Below are positions 1 through 9,008 of a DNA stretch of 64,000 nt, piece after piece; position 1 is the first letter of the stretch, and each line of letters opens with the position of its first letter. Where the stretch lies: the NCBI GenBank assembly GCA_019044685.2, contig JAGTXX020000005.1, positions 558,001-622,000 of the forward strand, in the 5' to 3' direction. This stretch comes from Nannochloris sp. 'desiccata' (Eukaryota; Chlorophyta; Trebouxiophyceae; Chlorellales; Chlorellaceae). The translations under genes and the position numbers were made by a program. Under the pieces are notes generated by a model. The model saw nothing but the letters and a program-made list of their open reading frames with translations. It was not told the DNA's origin and ran no database searches.

Positions 1-1
1 C

Positions 2-1756
2 TGCTGGAAGGATTCTCCTCATGTCTATTTCACAAAGTTTAAATGATCCACCGAGAGGCAGATGACCACAACATGATTTCAACTTTTTTCTGGTTGTTTC
101 ATTCTGTTGTATTTCTTCAAGGTCTAATACTGGAGCAGTGATTTCATGGGGTAACGATGTGTAGCAACCACCTGCATATTCTGTAAGCATCTTCATATTG
201 AGAGGGCAGAGAAAAATGAGCTGACCGTCTATTGATTCATAAAAATAAAATTCAGATGTTGACGGTGGTGGCGGAGCAGCTGACGACGGGATAGCAAAAG
301 AAAAAGGAGGAGGAAGAGCGGTAGTAGTAGTAGAGATAGCCGGTGCATTGATATTGGTATTGAGAGAATCTAGACTAAGAGAAGAAGGGGTTGCTTTCTC
401 TACAGTGGCATCAATCTTCTGCATTGTTGTTGTGGGAGCCTCCTCCTTGATTAAAGAAAGAACCGGGAAGGCTTCTTCCAATGCATGCACTGCTACAGAT
501 TTCGTATGCCTCTTTTCTTCCTCTCTGCTCGCTACCTCTGCCACTCGCTTCACAGTTTCCATCGCTTCTTTCCCAGCCAACTCCGCTGCGGCAAGTGCGC
601 CCCCAGCAAGTTCTGCCGCTGCCTCCTCGTCATCCAATTTCTCTATTAACAGTCTTTGTCTCCTCTCTGTCCACGCTCTCGCTCTATTTGCAATGGCGTC
701 TATCGCAGCAAGTATAGGTGGTACTTCATAGGTAGCGTCGAGTCCTCCTTCTGCTAGTAGCTGGACAGATTTTTTAGATAATATTTTGACTCGGCGGGAC
801 CACAGCGGTAATGGATCTGAGACAGCTGTGAATTTTGCATAAAGATTGCACGGAACGTCTTCTTCTTTATCTTCATTATTATTTCCATATTGATGTAGCT
901 CATTAGATTGGTTTGAAGTACTTAATTGAACATTTCCTCCTTGCCAAGCAGGAGCAGCAGCAGCACTAGCGGGATTAGGAACAGGTCCGCCGCCACCACC
1001 ACCACCGCCACCACCACCACCAGCATGTATTCTTCTATTTCCGCTATAAAGGTGCGTTTTCTGCTCATCTCCAGCTCCCACCGGGCAAGGTATGATACTA
1101 TCTATCCCTCTCTTCAACAATCTCAATCTAATACAATCTCCCGTACCCACTACAATATTACTCACTTGTCTAATAGTCACTGGCCGTAGTTCTCGAGCGG
1201 CGACTTGCGTTGTACACACAGGACAAGCACTAGAAACCCTAAGCTCAGGTCCACCTTGACTGATCATATGCGCCATAATAGCTTCCTCGGAGAAGATGTG
1301 ACCACAGGGTGTGATACAGGGGCAGAGAGGGGGTCCTAAAGTTATTGGGCATTGAATTTCCGAGGTGGTAATAACATCGACGGCGGCTATATCATCCCAA
1401 TTGAGCATTAAGTCAGGGTCGGCTTCATATTTGTGTATTTCTGAAGCGTTTGAGATGATGAACCTGAAATTTGCTTGGAGGAATTTGGTGCGATCGTAGG
1501 CTGCAGGACGGGAAGAGCGTGAGGAGTGTTGTTGAGCAGGGCGGCGACGATTAGGAGTAGCTGCTGTTTGTTGGGTCTCACGAACGCCGCTTTGGAAGTT
1601 TAGTAAATGGTTTGCATTGGCAGTTCCCCTCTGCTGTCGGCGTTGGGTTCCTCTGCCAGAGCTGGTGGCTGCAACAGGGATATCATTAGAAGCCAGATCA
1701 CTCAAAGCCACTTCTTGGCCACTATAAGGCGTAGGCTCACTCATTTGAGTATTCAT
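2..1756 (-). CDS. RNF10/MAG2-like RING finger protein (3' end off window)
   Basis: An open frame runs on the minus strand from an ATG at 1756 to the window edge with no stop, giving at least 585 codons; a second in-frame Met lies four codons in. After a basic N-terminus comes the RNF10 hallmark KFLQANFRF...DPDLMLNWDDI, then a RING finger (about residues 136-181) with CPIT, PCGHIF and CPVC. Further on the sequence FYFYESIDGQ...FLCPLNMKML matches the conserved post-RING block of vertebrate RNF10 and yeast Mag2. The family acts as an E3 ubiquitin ligase, with RNF10/Mag2 linked to ribosomal-protein ubiquitylation. A run of about a dozen glycines (about residues 244-256) interrupts the region between the RING and the post-RING block. 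No intron is needed in the visible part. The C-terminus lies outside the window. Family assignment is by motif recall, and the ligase activity is inferred. Confidence 0.85.
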   Translation of the reverse strand, partial: MNTQMSEPTPYSGQEVALSDLASNDIPVAATSSGRGTQRRQQRGTANANHLLNFQSGVRETQQTAATPNRRRPAQQHSSRSSRPAAYDRTKFLQANFRFIISNASEIHKYEADPDLMLNWDDIAAVDVITTSEIQCPITLGPPLCPCITPCGHIFSEEAIMAHMISQGGPELRVSSACPVCTTQVAARELRPVTIRQVSNIVVGTGDCIRLRLLKRGIDSIIPCPVGAGDEQKTHLYSGNRRIHAGGGGGGGGGGGGPVPNPASAAAAPAWQGGNVQLSTSNQSNELHQYGNNNEDKEEDVPCNLYAKFTAVSDPLPLWSRRVKILSKKSVQLLAEGGLDATYEVPPILAAIDAIANRARAWTERRQRLLIEKLDDEEAAAELAGGALAAAELAGKEAMETVKRVAEVASREEEKRHTKSVAVHALEEAFPVLSLIKEEAPTTTMQKIDATVEKATPSSLSLDSLNTNINAPAISTTTTALPPPFSFAIPSSAAPPPPSTSEFYFYESIDGQLIFLCPLNMKMLTEYAGGCYTSLPHEITAPVLDLEEIQQNETTRKKLKSCCGHLPLGGSFKLCEIDMRRILPA

Positions 1757-2227
1757 GCGAGTTCTATGTATTGATCAGATAAGTGTCATACATCCAAGGC
1801 CATTGTTAGGAGCAAATGAGATTATCACGACGAGAAATCTGTGTGGTTTTTGATAGATTAATCAAACAAATTCTGCAATCGGGACAACAATGAGCGTATC
1901 CTAGCTCCTCCAGACGGCGCTTTACGCTATGAATAAGCAGTGAATCTGCAGGAAATGCCTTCTAAGTGAGTTTTTTGAGGGAAATTTGCTTTCTTCTCAT
2001 TTTGTAAGGTGGCGAGTTGACCGCCAAAGCTGCTCAAGATAATACATACTTTACAGGTCTAGTACAGAGCTGGGAAAACGACAGCACCATTGGCACAATA
2101 GTAACAAGTGAAATGCATAAAGTAGATCCACTGAAGATTTTCAATTAATTATGAAATACAAATATAGTAATGATGAAAAGTTACGTTGTGGCAGGCCACC
2201 ACTGTTTAATGGGCACTGGCACCTCTA
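1757..2227. other. Intergenic, upstream of the RNF10-like gene
   Basis: This AT-rich gap lies between the 3' end of the SYLF gene and the start of the RNF10-like gene, both on the minus strand. It should hold the RNF10-like promoter and 5' UTR. I see no ORF, RNA gene or repeat in it. Confidence 0.5.
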
Positions 2228-3697
2228 TTAATTCACTATGCCTCTCCCTGACCTTTCGTTCGTCTCTACTTCTGCAGCTTCTTCTTCAGGAGAATCTAGA
2301 TCTAGATCCAACAATTCTGTATCCCCAAACAAACGAGAATCCGAAGAAGGCTTAACGACGCCACCACCACCGCCACCACCACCACCACCACCGAACGAAG
2401 TCGAATACTGAGAACCGATGCTGTTAGGAAATGAACTACCCGTGGGAGCAGAGTCGCTTATACTATACGCATGTCCTATTGATCCATTACTGTAGGTATT
2501 GCTATCGCTGTTCCCAGTTCTGCCAAGTGTTCCACCTTTCCTTCGAGGAAATGTAAGAGATGCCGGCAAGCTACGTTGCAATTTAAGCTTATTTTTCTCC
2601 TTTTCAGCATCAAACATGGAAACTGTTGGTCTCGTACACTTTAATTCTCCTACTGCAGCGATAGTTGTTAATAACTCATAGAACGGCTTGAATTCTGCAG
2701 GGATTTGTACTTTCCCTTCTAATATGTCATTGGCAGAAATATTTCCTCCGTAAAGCTCCTTGTTGATTTTCTCATTCACAAGGTGCATTCCACAGCGCCA
2801 AGAGAAATCCACGATGGCTCCGTCAGAGATATGAAACACTTTTGGCTTTTCAACGGGACTGGGTGCATTCTGGCTTGTCGTACGGTCAGCAGATTGTACT
2901 ATAGCAACTGGCGTCTCCCCTTGCATGGGGTCAAACCCCAATGTCAATCCTAAATCAAAGGCAGAATGAAGAGAATCGCCGTTAAAAAGATTCATACCAG
3001 CGCTTGTAGGGATAGCGTAGCATGTATCGACGGTACGGTAGCCGCAAGTAAAGCCACAAGAGAGGAATTTCTCATGAAGAAAGCACGGGGCGGACCAAAG
3101 GCCAGGGGCAAGACGAGCAATTACAAAGCCGGAGCCCCACGTCCACGAAGTAACAAGACCAGCTTTATGTTGTCGCAAAAATGCTAAGCCTTTAGAAAAG
3201 TTCAAAGCTGTTGGTGGCAGTATTGGGTCTACAGAGATAGAGGTTCTTGAAATTGGCGGTTGTTGAAGTTTTAATAAAAAATTAATCGCTCGTCGGCATT
3301 CTTTTTTCAGATTTGCAGAAAGGTGATCAGTAATTGATAGCATTGGGGATGCATTTGCCCAGGGATCGAATTCATCATGCGTTAAGGTAAATTTTCTGCT
3401 GCTTAAAGATTTGAGGGGGGGGTGCGACAGAGAGGTGGACCGGGAAAGCCGCTGCTTTGGAGAACTGCTAACTGAACTCTCAGATGTTCCTGCTAGAGAG
3501 CTGCCAGCTAGGGTATTTAGGAAAAGTACAGATCTAGATGATTTACGTTGGAAATGATTGGGCGATATTGTGGATTCTTTTACTAGGGTTGCCTCCAAAT
3601 CCAGCTCCTTGAATGAATTCTCCAATATGACTGCCTTTATGTCGCTCAGGGAGCTGAGGCGCTGGTGGGGAGCTGCCTCAGCCCTGAATGTTTCCAT
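2228..3697 (-). CDS. SYLF (Ysc84/SH3YL1-type, DUF500) domain protein
   Basis: Single-exon 489-aa protein starting at an ATG on the minus strand. A Ser-rich, probably disordered N-terminal half (about residues 1-150) precedes a SYLF domain at about residues 165-270. The domain shows the family pattern GLAFLRQHKAGLVTSW, GSGFVIARL, WSAPCFL, FTCGYRTVDTCYAI and LTLGFDP. SYLF domains bind phosphoinositides and in fungi and animals link membranes to actin at endocytic sites. The C-terminal tail is Ser/Thr/Asn-rich and ends with a run of about ten glycines encoded by a GGT/GGC tract (minus strand of roughly 2354-2390), followed by an acidic patch. There is no SH3 or FYVE domain, so partner recruitment would depend on the tails. 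Domain assignment is firm; function is inferred from the family. Confidence 0.8.
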   Translation of the reverse strand: METFRAEAAPHQRLSSLSDIKAVILENSFKELDLEATLVKESTISPNHFQRKSSRSVLFLNTLAGSSLAGTSESSVSSSPKQRLSRSTSLSHPPLKSLSSRKFTLTHDEFDPWANASPMLSITDHLSANLKKECRRAINFLLKLQQPPISRTSISVDPILPPTALNFSKGLAFLRQHKAGLVTSWTWGSGFVIARLAPGLWSAPCFLHEKFLSCGFTCGYRTVDTCYAIPTSAGMNLFNGDSLHSAFDLGLTLGFDPMQGETPVAIVQSADRTTSQNAPSPVEKPKVFHISDGAIVDFSWRCGMHLVNEKINKELYGGNISANDILEGKVQIPAEFKPFYELLTTIAAVGELKCTRPTVSMFDAEKEKNKLKLQRSLPASLTFPRRKGGTLGRTGNSDSNTYSNGSIGHAYSISDSAPTGSSFPNSIGSQYSTSFGGGGGGGGGGGVVKPSSDSRLFGDTELLDLDLDSPEEEAAEVETNERSGRGIVN

Positions 3698-4245
3698 TTC
3701 CTATAAGTTATTCAATGCTGACAATAATAGGATCATAGAGGCTGCTCAAGGCAACCTACAAGTCTTTTGCCTGCAGAGGAGCCCCGGAGGTAAAGCAAAC
3801 GAAGTGCCCTCTGTTTCGGGCTCTTTTCGCGACTATGGATTAAGAAATCCAATCTCAATATGAAAACTGGGGTAGCGTTCTGAGCCCAGTGCCGTTTTCA
3901 ACAAATAAAGCCTGGCTAGATTAGATTGCTGGCACAGCTCGATTGCCGCCGACAGAATAAGCTATCAGGAAGGCAATGCACGGTGCAATAGCTATTCAAT
4001 AACGTCTGATGGAAGTCATGAAGTTAATTAACTTATTTTATGTTCTACTTAAAAGTGCGCCAGGCGGAATCTCTTGGAAGCATATTTAGTCATGCTTGGT
4101 CATCTCGCGCTCGTTTTATCACAGGAGTTCAACTCATTACAAAAGCAACCAAAAGAAGTCCAACGGCGGCAACAGCCATCTACTGAACACATATTGAAAA
4201 CCTGTAGCGTTGAAGCAGTCTTGGGTCCTAGGCTTTGCTTTCGAT
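3698..4245. other. Divergent intergenic region (SYLF / thioredoxin-like)
   Basis: This gap lies between two divergently transcribed genes and must hold both promoters. Short ORFs cross it, but none has a recognisable domain. I see no structured RNA or repeat. Confidence 0.4.
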
Positions 4246-4863
4246 ATGATTTCACAAATTCACAAATTCTCTTTGAAACGCCTATTTAATGGAAACCCAA
4301 CGCTGCAGCCTAGGCAACACCCCCTTGGAAGATATAGAATAACACCTCTTGCGTTTCAAATTGATCACAGGCATCATATGAACCTAAGTTGGGAACGTCA
4401 AAATCTGGCAGCGGAGCTACTCACGCCGCAAGCCTTACAAACGAGCCTCACTCTGCCTGCTGTGGTATCTATCAAAAACCTTAGCCACTTAGAAATGTTA
4501 CTAGATGTAGCAGGTGGAAGGCTCGCTGTCTTGTACCTTTATACCACCAGTTGTGGTGTCTGCAAAGAGATGCAACGTCTTTTCCAGGTTACCTGTCAAG
4601 AAAGCCATAAACAAAAGGCCAGAACAGTCTTCCTAGAGCACGATGTTAATGACGAGTATGATTCCCTATCAGATCTGGCTAGATATTATAGAGTGAAAGC
4701 TGTCCCTCGCTTTTTATTCTTTATTGATGGCGCATTAGTGAGGACAATGACCATGGCAGATATCCGAAGCGTTAAAAATGTTAGCGTGGCGAACGAACAT
4801 CATAAATTGCGCACTATATTGTTTGAACTCTTAATTAAGAATGCTCCCAGCTCTAGGAGGTGA
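4246..4863 (+). CDS. Thioredoxin-like protein with CGVC active site, probably organelle-targeted
   Basis: 205 aa from the first in-frame ATG at 4246; no in-frame ATG is seen further upstream in the open frame. The first 50 or so residues are basic with few acidic residues (KFSLKRLFNGN, RQHPLGRYR), typical of a plastid or mitochondrial transit peptide. The C-terminal 120 residues form a thioredoxin fold: a beta strand LAVLYLYTTS, the redox pair Cys103-Gly-Val-Cys106, the strand TVFLEHDVND, and the cis-proline motif VKAVPRFLFF followed by IDGALV. The usual WCGPC box is replaced by SCGVC, as in atypical plant thioredoxins of the ACHT/TRX-like group, so its redox potential and partners probably differ from classical thioredoxins. 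Fold and catalytic pair are seen directly; the compartment is inferred. Confidence 0.75.
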   Translation: MISQIHKFSLKRLFNGNPTLQPRQHPLGRYRITPLAFQIDHRHHMNLSWERQNLAAELLTPQALQTSLTLPAVVSIKNLSHLEMLLDVAGGRLAVLYLYTTSCGVCKEMQRLFQVTCQESHKQKARTVFLEHDVNDEYDSLSDLARYYRVKAVPRFLFFIDGALVRTMTMADIRSVKNVSVANEHHKLRTILFELLIKNAPSSRR

Positions 4864-5804
4864 TTATAATAAGGAGAGTAAAGAAGAACTTTGCCGGCGG
4901 TTTGATTTTTTTTGTACTGCCGCGGTCGGAAACGATTTTTTCTTCGTGTATATACATCTTCTATTTGAAAATGTTAATTAACTTTATTGATGTCTCTCTG
5001 CGTATGTATTTCTCTCTCTCTTTTGTACCATAGATAGGATTCTGTAAAAGACTACATTGCTACTTGGGCCAGCCACCACTTAAAAGTGCAACAAACAGGA
5101 GGGCGCTGTCGCAACCCTAAAAAAACGTGGCGAAACAAAGCGGGCCAAGAGAAGAAATAACAGGCTCTCCGTCTTTTGATGACAAAAATATAATTCTTTA
5201 TACGAGCCTTGTCCAATTCAGAGCAACAGCGAGCTAAGAACAAGAGGCTCAAATTGCTTCATCGCATCGGCTTGGGGAGAAAGACGAATTAGATCGTCTG
5301 GAAAAACTATTTTAAATTCAAAAGGTCTCTTAAGAAACATTTATCTTGTCCCAAGGAACAATTAACGCTTTACCGGCGGCTTGAAAGGCAGTTGCTACCG
5401 TCAAACGGAATCGAAACAGAAGCGATGTCTGGGTATATTCTCACTTTTGGCATTATTACAGCCTAGAGTAGTTAGATCCAAACCATCCAACAAGCGAGCT
5501 AGTTGATAAAAAGCTCTTGGCACTAAACATTTTCGGAAGCAAAAAAATCTGAACGTGGATTGCTTGTCGAATTGAGTTCCTTGAGCTTCAATTAGTGCAT
5601 ATATTTCGGACAAAAATAGATCATTACATTTGATTGTGAGTTTTACGCATAGCCCAAGGCAGAATTATTTTGCCTTCATCCCAATTCTTGGTTTTAGATT
5701 TTTGAGCATCAGGTCCCCTTTTTGTTAATTTCTAGTAATCAGATATTGAATGTTTTTATCGTATCTAACATCTCCATTTTGCCGTACTTGCAGAGCGGGC
5801 AAAC
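4864..5804. other. Intergenic with possible 5' UTR intron of the MAP kinase gene
   Basis: 941 bp without a supported ORF. A good acceptor (polypyrimidine tract then TTGCAG ending at 5793) lies 11 bp before the MAP kinase ATG. A plausible donor GTGAGT lies at 5636, so a 5' UTR intron of about 158 nt is likely. Two copies of a GC-rich (GC)CGGCGG word (4893-4900 and 5373-5379) stand out from the AT-rich background. Confidence 0.4.
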
Positions 5805-7493
5805 ATGGACGGCAAGGAATTTTTTGCAACTACCGGTCCAACTGAGTCTCAACGTTACAAGCTCACAGAAGTCATAGGCAAAGGCAGTTATGGTGTAGTA
5901 GCCAGCGCAGTAGATCAATTTAACAACGGAGAACGCGTTGCCATCAAGAAAATCACCAATGTTTTTGACCACGTCTCAGATGCAACTCGAATTCTTCGAG
6001 AAATCAAACTTCTACGTCTTTTACGCCATCCCGACATTGTAGAAATCAAACACATCATGTTGCCACCTTCTTCTCGTGATTTCAAGGATATTTATGTCGT
6101 CTTTGAGCTCATGGAGACTGATTTACATCAAGTTATCAAGGCAAATGATGATTTAACACCCGAACATCATCAGTTCTTTCTCTATCAAATGCTGCGGGGT
6201 CTCAAATATATTCACTCTGCTCGAGTTTTCCATCGGGATTTGAAACCAAAGAACATTTTAGCAAACAGTGATTGCAAATTAAAGATTTGCGATTTTGGGT
6301 TGGCACGTCCTGCATTTAATGATATGCCTACTACCGTATTTTGGACGGATTATGTGGCTACCAGATGGTATCGCGCCCCGGAGTTGTGTGGATCATTTTT
6401 TGCCAAATACTCCCCTGCAATTGATATTTGGTCAATTGGATGCATTTTTGCAGAGATTTTACTAGGAAAACCCTTATTCCCAGGTAGAAACGTGGTTCAC
6501 CAGCTGGAATTAATCACAGACTTGCTTGGAACACCGTCCCCTGAGGTTATTCAGAAAGTGAGGAATGAAAAAGCTAGAAGATTTTTGAGTAATATGAGGA
6601 AAAAGCCTGGTATCCCATTCGAACAACATTTCCCACGAGCAGATCCTGGTGCATTACGTTTATTACGTCGTTTACTGGCCTTTGATCCTGCAGAAAGGCC
6701 TACTGCAGAAGAAGCGTTAGCTGATCCTTATTTTGCGGGTCTGTCTCAACCAAGTAGAGAACCGAGTGCACAGCCTATTAGCAAGCTTGCTTTTGAGTTT
6801 GAACGCCGTAAGTTAGGTGTTGATGAAGTTCGTGAGTTAATATACCGCGAAGTATTAGAATATCATCCACAAATGCTGGCTGATTACCTCGCCGGTGGGC
6901 CCCGACAACCTAATTTTGTCTACCCTTCCGCCGTCGATAACTTTAAACGACAATTTGCACACCTTGAAGCTGGTGGCGCTGGTCCTCATCACGCTTTAGG
7001 CCAAGCAACATCCCTCCCACGTGAACGTATCGCTGAATTCCAAGCAGAAGCAGCTAAATATGGCATGCATAATAGAGGAGGCCCTCCGGTCAAATCCATG
7101 TCGGGAGTTGCCGGAGCAGCTGCCTATTCAGCTAATCCTCACATGTATGGTACATCTGTCGAGATGGCTGATGCACGTGCTGTAGAGTTGCTTGGTAGCA
7201 GCGTTGAGAAAATGTCTGTTATTGATGCTGCAAATGGGTATACCACAAATAGCGGTGGATATATGCATCCCCATCAACAGAGTGGTGCTGGGGGTGGGGG
7301 TGGGGGTGGACCGCCTCCAACTCAGTACCCAGGTGTGTATCACCCCCCTGGTGGTGCTGTACCCCCACCAGGTGCAGCAGCAGTTGGTGGTCTTCAAGCA
7401 GGTGATCAATATCAACAGCAATACGCAGCAGCACAGACAGTAGCCAAACAAGCATATAATTCTTCTTTATTGCGTTCAAACAGCTCCGCTTAG
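5805..7493 (+). CDS. Plant group-D-type (TDY) mitogen-activated protein kinase
   Basis: Single-exon 562-aa protein. The kinase domain (about residues 18-310) has an intact Gly loop GKGSYGVV (25-32), catalytic Lys48 in AIKK, catalytic loop HRDLKPKN (143-150), DFG (163-165) and the activation-loop T-D-Y at 181-183, followed by VATRWYRAPELCGSFF. The TDY motif and the post-kinase block ISKLAFEFERRKL...ELIYREVLEYHP are diagnostic of plant MPK8/9/16/20-type kinases. The protein would act at the end of a MAPKKK-MAPKK-MAPK cascade, although plant group-D members can also autoactivate. The C-terminal 190 residues are low-complexity, rich in Gly, Pro, Gln and Ala, with a run of about seven glycines near residue 500. 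Excellent similarity to land-plant sequences supports a green-lineage host. Confidence 0.95.
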   Translation: MDGKEFFATTGPTESQRYKLTEVIGKGSYGVVASAVDQFNNGERVAIKKITNVFDHVSDATRILREIKLLRLLRHPDIVEIKHIMLPPSSRDFKDIYVVFELMETDLHQVIKANDDLTPEHHQFFLYQMLRGLKYIHSARVFHRDLKPKNILANSDCKLKICDFGLARPAFNDMPTTVFWTDYVATRWYRAPELCGSFFAKYSPAIDIWSIGCIFAEILLGKPLFPGRNVVHQLELITDLLGTPSPEVIQKVRNEKARRFLSNMRKKPGIPFEQHFPRADPGALRLLRRLLAFDPAERPTAEEALADPYFAGLSQPSREPSAQPISKLAFEFERRKLGVDEVRELIYREVLEYHPQMLADYLAGGPRQPNFVYPSAVDNFKRQFAHLEAGGAGPHHALGQATSLPRERIAEFQAEAAKYGMHNRGGPPVKSMSGVAGAAAYSANPHMYGTSVEMADARAVELLGSSVEKMSVIDAANGYTTNSGGYMHPHQQSGAGGGGGGGPPPTQYPGVYHPPGGAVPPPGAAAVGGLQAGDQYQQQYAAAQTVAKQAYNSSLLRSNSSA

Positions 7494-8039
7494 TAGATAT
7501 ATATCATATACAGTATAGAAAATATTATTTTTCGTCTTCCTCTTTGGTTTTTTCTTCTTTGTGCTCAGCTATTTCTCTCTAGTACCTCATTCAGTCGTAT
7601 GATACACTCATTTACTCACTCACTCACCCACTCACTCATTCGTTCGTTGTTCCCTAACCTGATCATTCTTCCTTGATTGATTCTGTTTTTCTTAATCAAC
7701 TTCAATTTAGACGGTACTTTTGAGCGTTTGCTACTATTGATCTTACTGCTTTCTTCCCCCCATTTCTCTCTTCTATCTTTCTTTTTGCCTTTTTATTTAC
7801 AGCAATCAGATGTATCATTTAATAATAAAGTTTGGTTAGTTAGCATGATAGGATTTAGAAAGAAAAGGGAAGAAGAATCAGAGGAAAGAATTGAAAAATT
7901 AAAGGAATGATGAAAAATTTTCAACCGCCTTGCTGATGCCAGCCAGCCAGCTGAAGGGAAAGAATTAATAAATTTGACAAAATCAAAGAATATTTTAATA
8001 ATCATATTTCAGTAAACACTTCATCGTACACATTAAATT
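7494..8039. other. Convergent intergenic (MAP kinase / plastid protein)
   Basis: Tail-to-tail gap holding both 3' UTRs. It contains an imperfect tetranucleotide tract of CTCA/CTCG units (about 7605-7650) and pyrimidine-rich stretches. I see no gene. Confidence 0.5.
7605..7650. repeat. Imperfect CTCA tetranucleotide microsatellite
   Basis: About eight near-consecutive copies of ACTC/CTCA with a few substitutions, in the presumed 3' UTR of the MAP kinase gene. Confidence 0.7.
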
Positions 8040-8759
8040 TTACTGGCTGGTTTGGGAAACCACGTAGCCAAGGGTTCCGAATAAAGCCAAGACGACTCCG
8101 ACCAAAAACGGCAACGCGGGAACGGCGGAAGGGTTCTCTTCTTTCGCTACATACCCTTTATCGGTGTACTCCCCCTTGACATCAACCCATCCCTTGAAGA
8201 AATCTTTGCTTGTACCTCCAATTTTCCTTCTTAAAGCGGCATACTGCTCTTTAGACATCTTTCCATTTTCTAATTTTCCATAGCGCGCGTCGTACAAAAG
8301 CTCAGCATCAGATTTGGAACGAGCAGTGGAGAAATCAAATGCAGAAAGTATGCTTTCTTGCTTCTTATATTCAGCAGCCTTGTCGACTTTAGTAGTGGTT
8401 GTCTTGGTAGCAGTCTTAGTAACAGCTTTTTTGCTGCTGCCAAACAGGGTGAATCCAGTTTTGCTAGGGGTCTCGACCACAGGAGCAGGGACAGCAGTCT
8501 TTTTGCTACCAAAGAGGGTGAATCCAGTTTTTCCTGGGGTGCTTTCCACCACAGGAGCAGGAGCAGAAGTTTTTTTGTTGCCGCCAAAGAATGAGCGTTT
8601 GGGAGCGGGCTTTTCCTCTTCTACGACCACAGGCTTCTTCTTGGTGAATAAAGCTTGGGAAGAGACCGCAGATCTCCTCTGAACCTGCTTCTTTTGAGGG
8701 ACAGAGACCAATCTAGTGGCAATGTTGGCAGTGCTGCTCAAGGCTTGCATCGGAGCCAT
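8040..8759 (-). CDS. Plastid-targeted membrane-anchored protein, unrecognised family
   Basis: 239 aa, one exon. The N-terminus (rich in Ala, Ser, Gln, Arg; QRRSAVSSQ near residue 30) looks like a green-algal plastid transit peptide. A Lys/Pro/Ala-rich central region carries two tandem 23-residue units, each containing KTGFTLFGSKK and APVVE; the underlying DNA repeats with a 69-nt period. A more conserved-looking C-terminal part follows (ESILSAFDFSTARSKSDAEL, LRRKIGGTSKDFFKGWV), then a single hydrophobic segment PFLVGVVLALFGTLGYVV near the C-terminus that could anchor it in the thylakoid or envelope. I do not recognise the family. A light-harvesting protein is excluded by the single TM segment and the absence of ExxH/R motifs. 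It shares a 249-bp divergent promoter region with the acyl-CoA synthetase gene. Confidence 0.7.
   Translation of the reverse strand: MAPMQALSSTANIATRLVSVPQKKQVQRRSAVSSQALFTKKKPVVVEEEKPAPKRSFFGGNKKTSAPAPVVESTPGKTGFTLFGSKKTAVPAPVVETPSKTGFTLFGSSKKAVTKTATKTTTTKVDKAAEYKKQESILSAFDFSTARSKSDAELLYDARYGKLENGKMSKEQYAALRRKIGGTSKDFFKGWVDVKGEYTDKGYVAKEENPSAVPALPFLVGVVLALFGTLGYVVSQTSQ
8444..8590 (-). repeat. 69-nt tandem coding repeat in the plastid protein
   Basis: Two adjacent units begin with the same plus-strand word GGGTGAATCCAGTTTT at 8447 and 8516, exactly 69 nt apart. Each also contains CCACAGGAGCAGG further on. They encode the two KTGFTLFG modules. Confidence 0.75.
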
Positions 8760-9008
8760 CTTGTATCAAAATTAATGAAATAGGCGGCAATGGGGGCTGC
8801 TATAGCAAAGCAAAGAATCAAAGGAAAAAAGTTTGTGGTAAAAATGTGTGCTTTGTGGGAGATGTATGCGGATTGAAAGAGCTTTTGTGGTCGATGAGAG
8901 AAAAAACTGACGTTCGAATTTCGAAGCGCCAGCGCCAAATTCTTTCCGGAGATCTTGGAATTAAGTAAGCCAAACCCGCGTCCAGAAAAGCTATGGGTAG
9001 CTAACAAA

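Noticed and set aside
348..1189. Plus-strand ORFs over the RNF10-like gene
   Set aside because: They are Ser/Thr-rich shadows; the minus strand carries the RING and post-RING motifs across the same region.
7128..7479. Opposite-strand and alternate-frame ORFs over the MAP kinase C-terminal tail
   Set aside because: They result from low-complexity Gly/Gln/Pro codons read in other frames and have no domain or independent start context.
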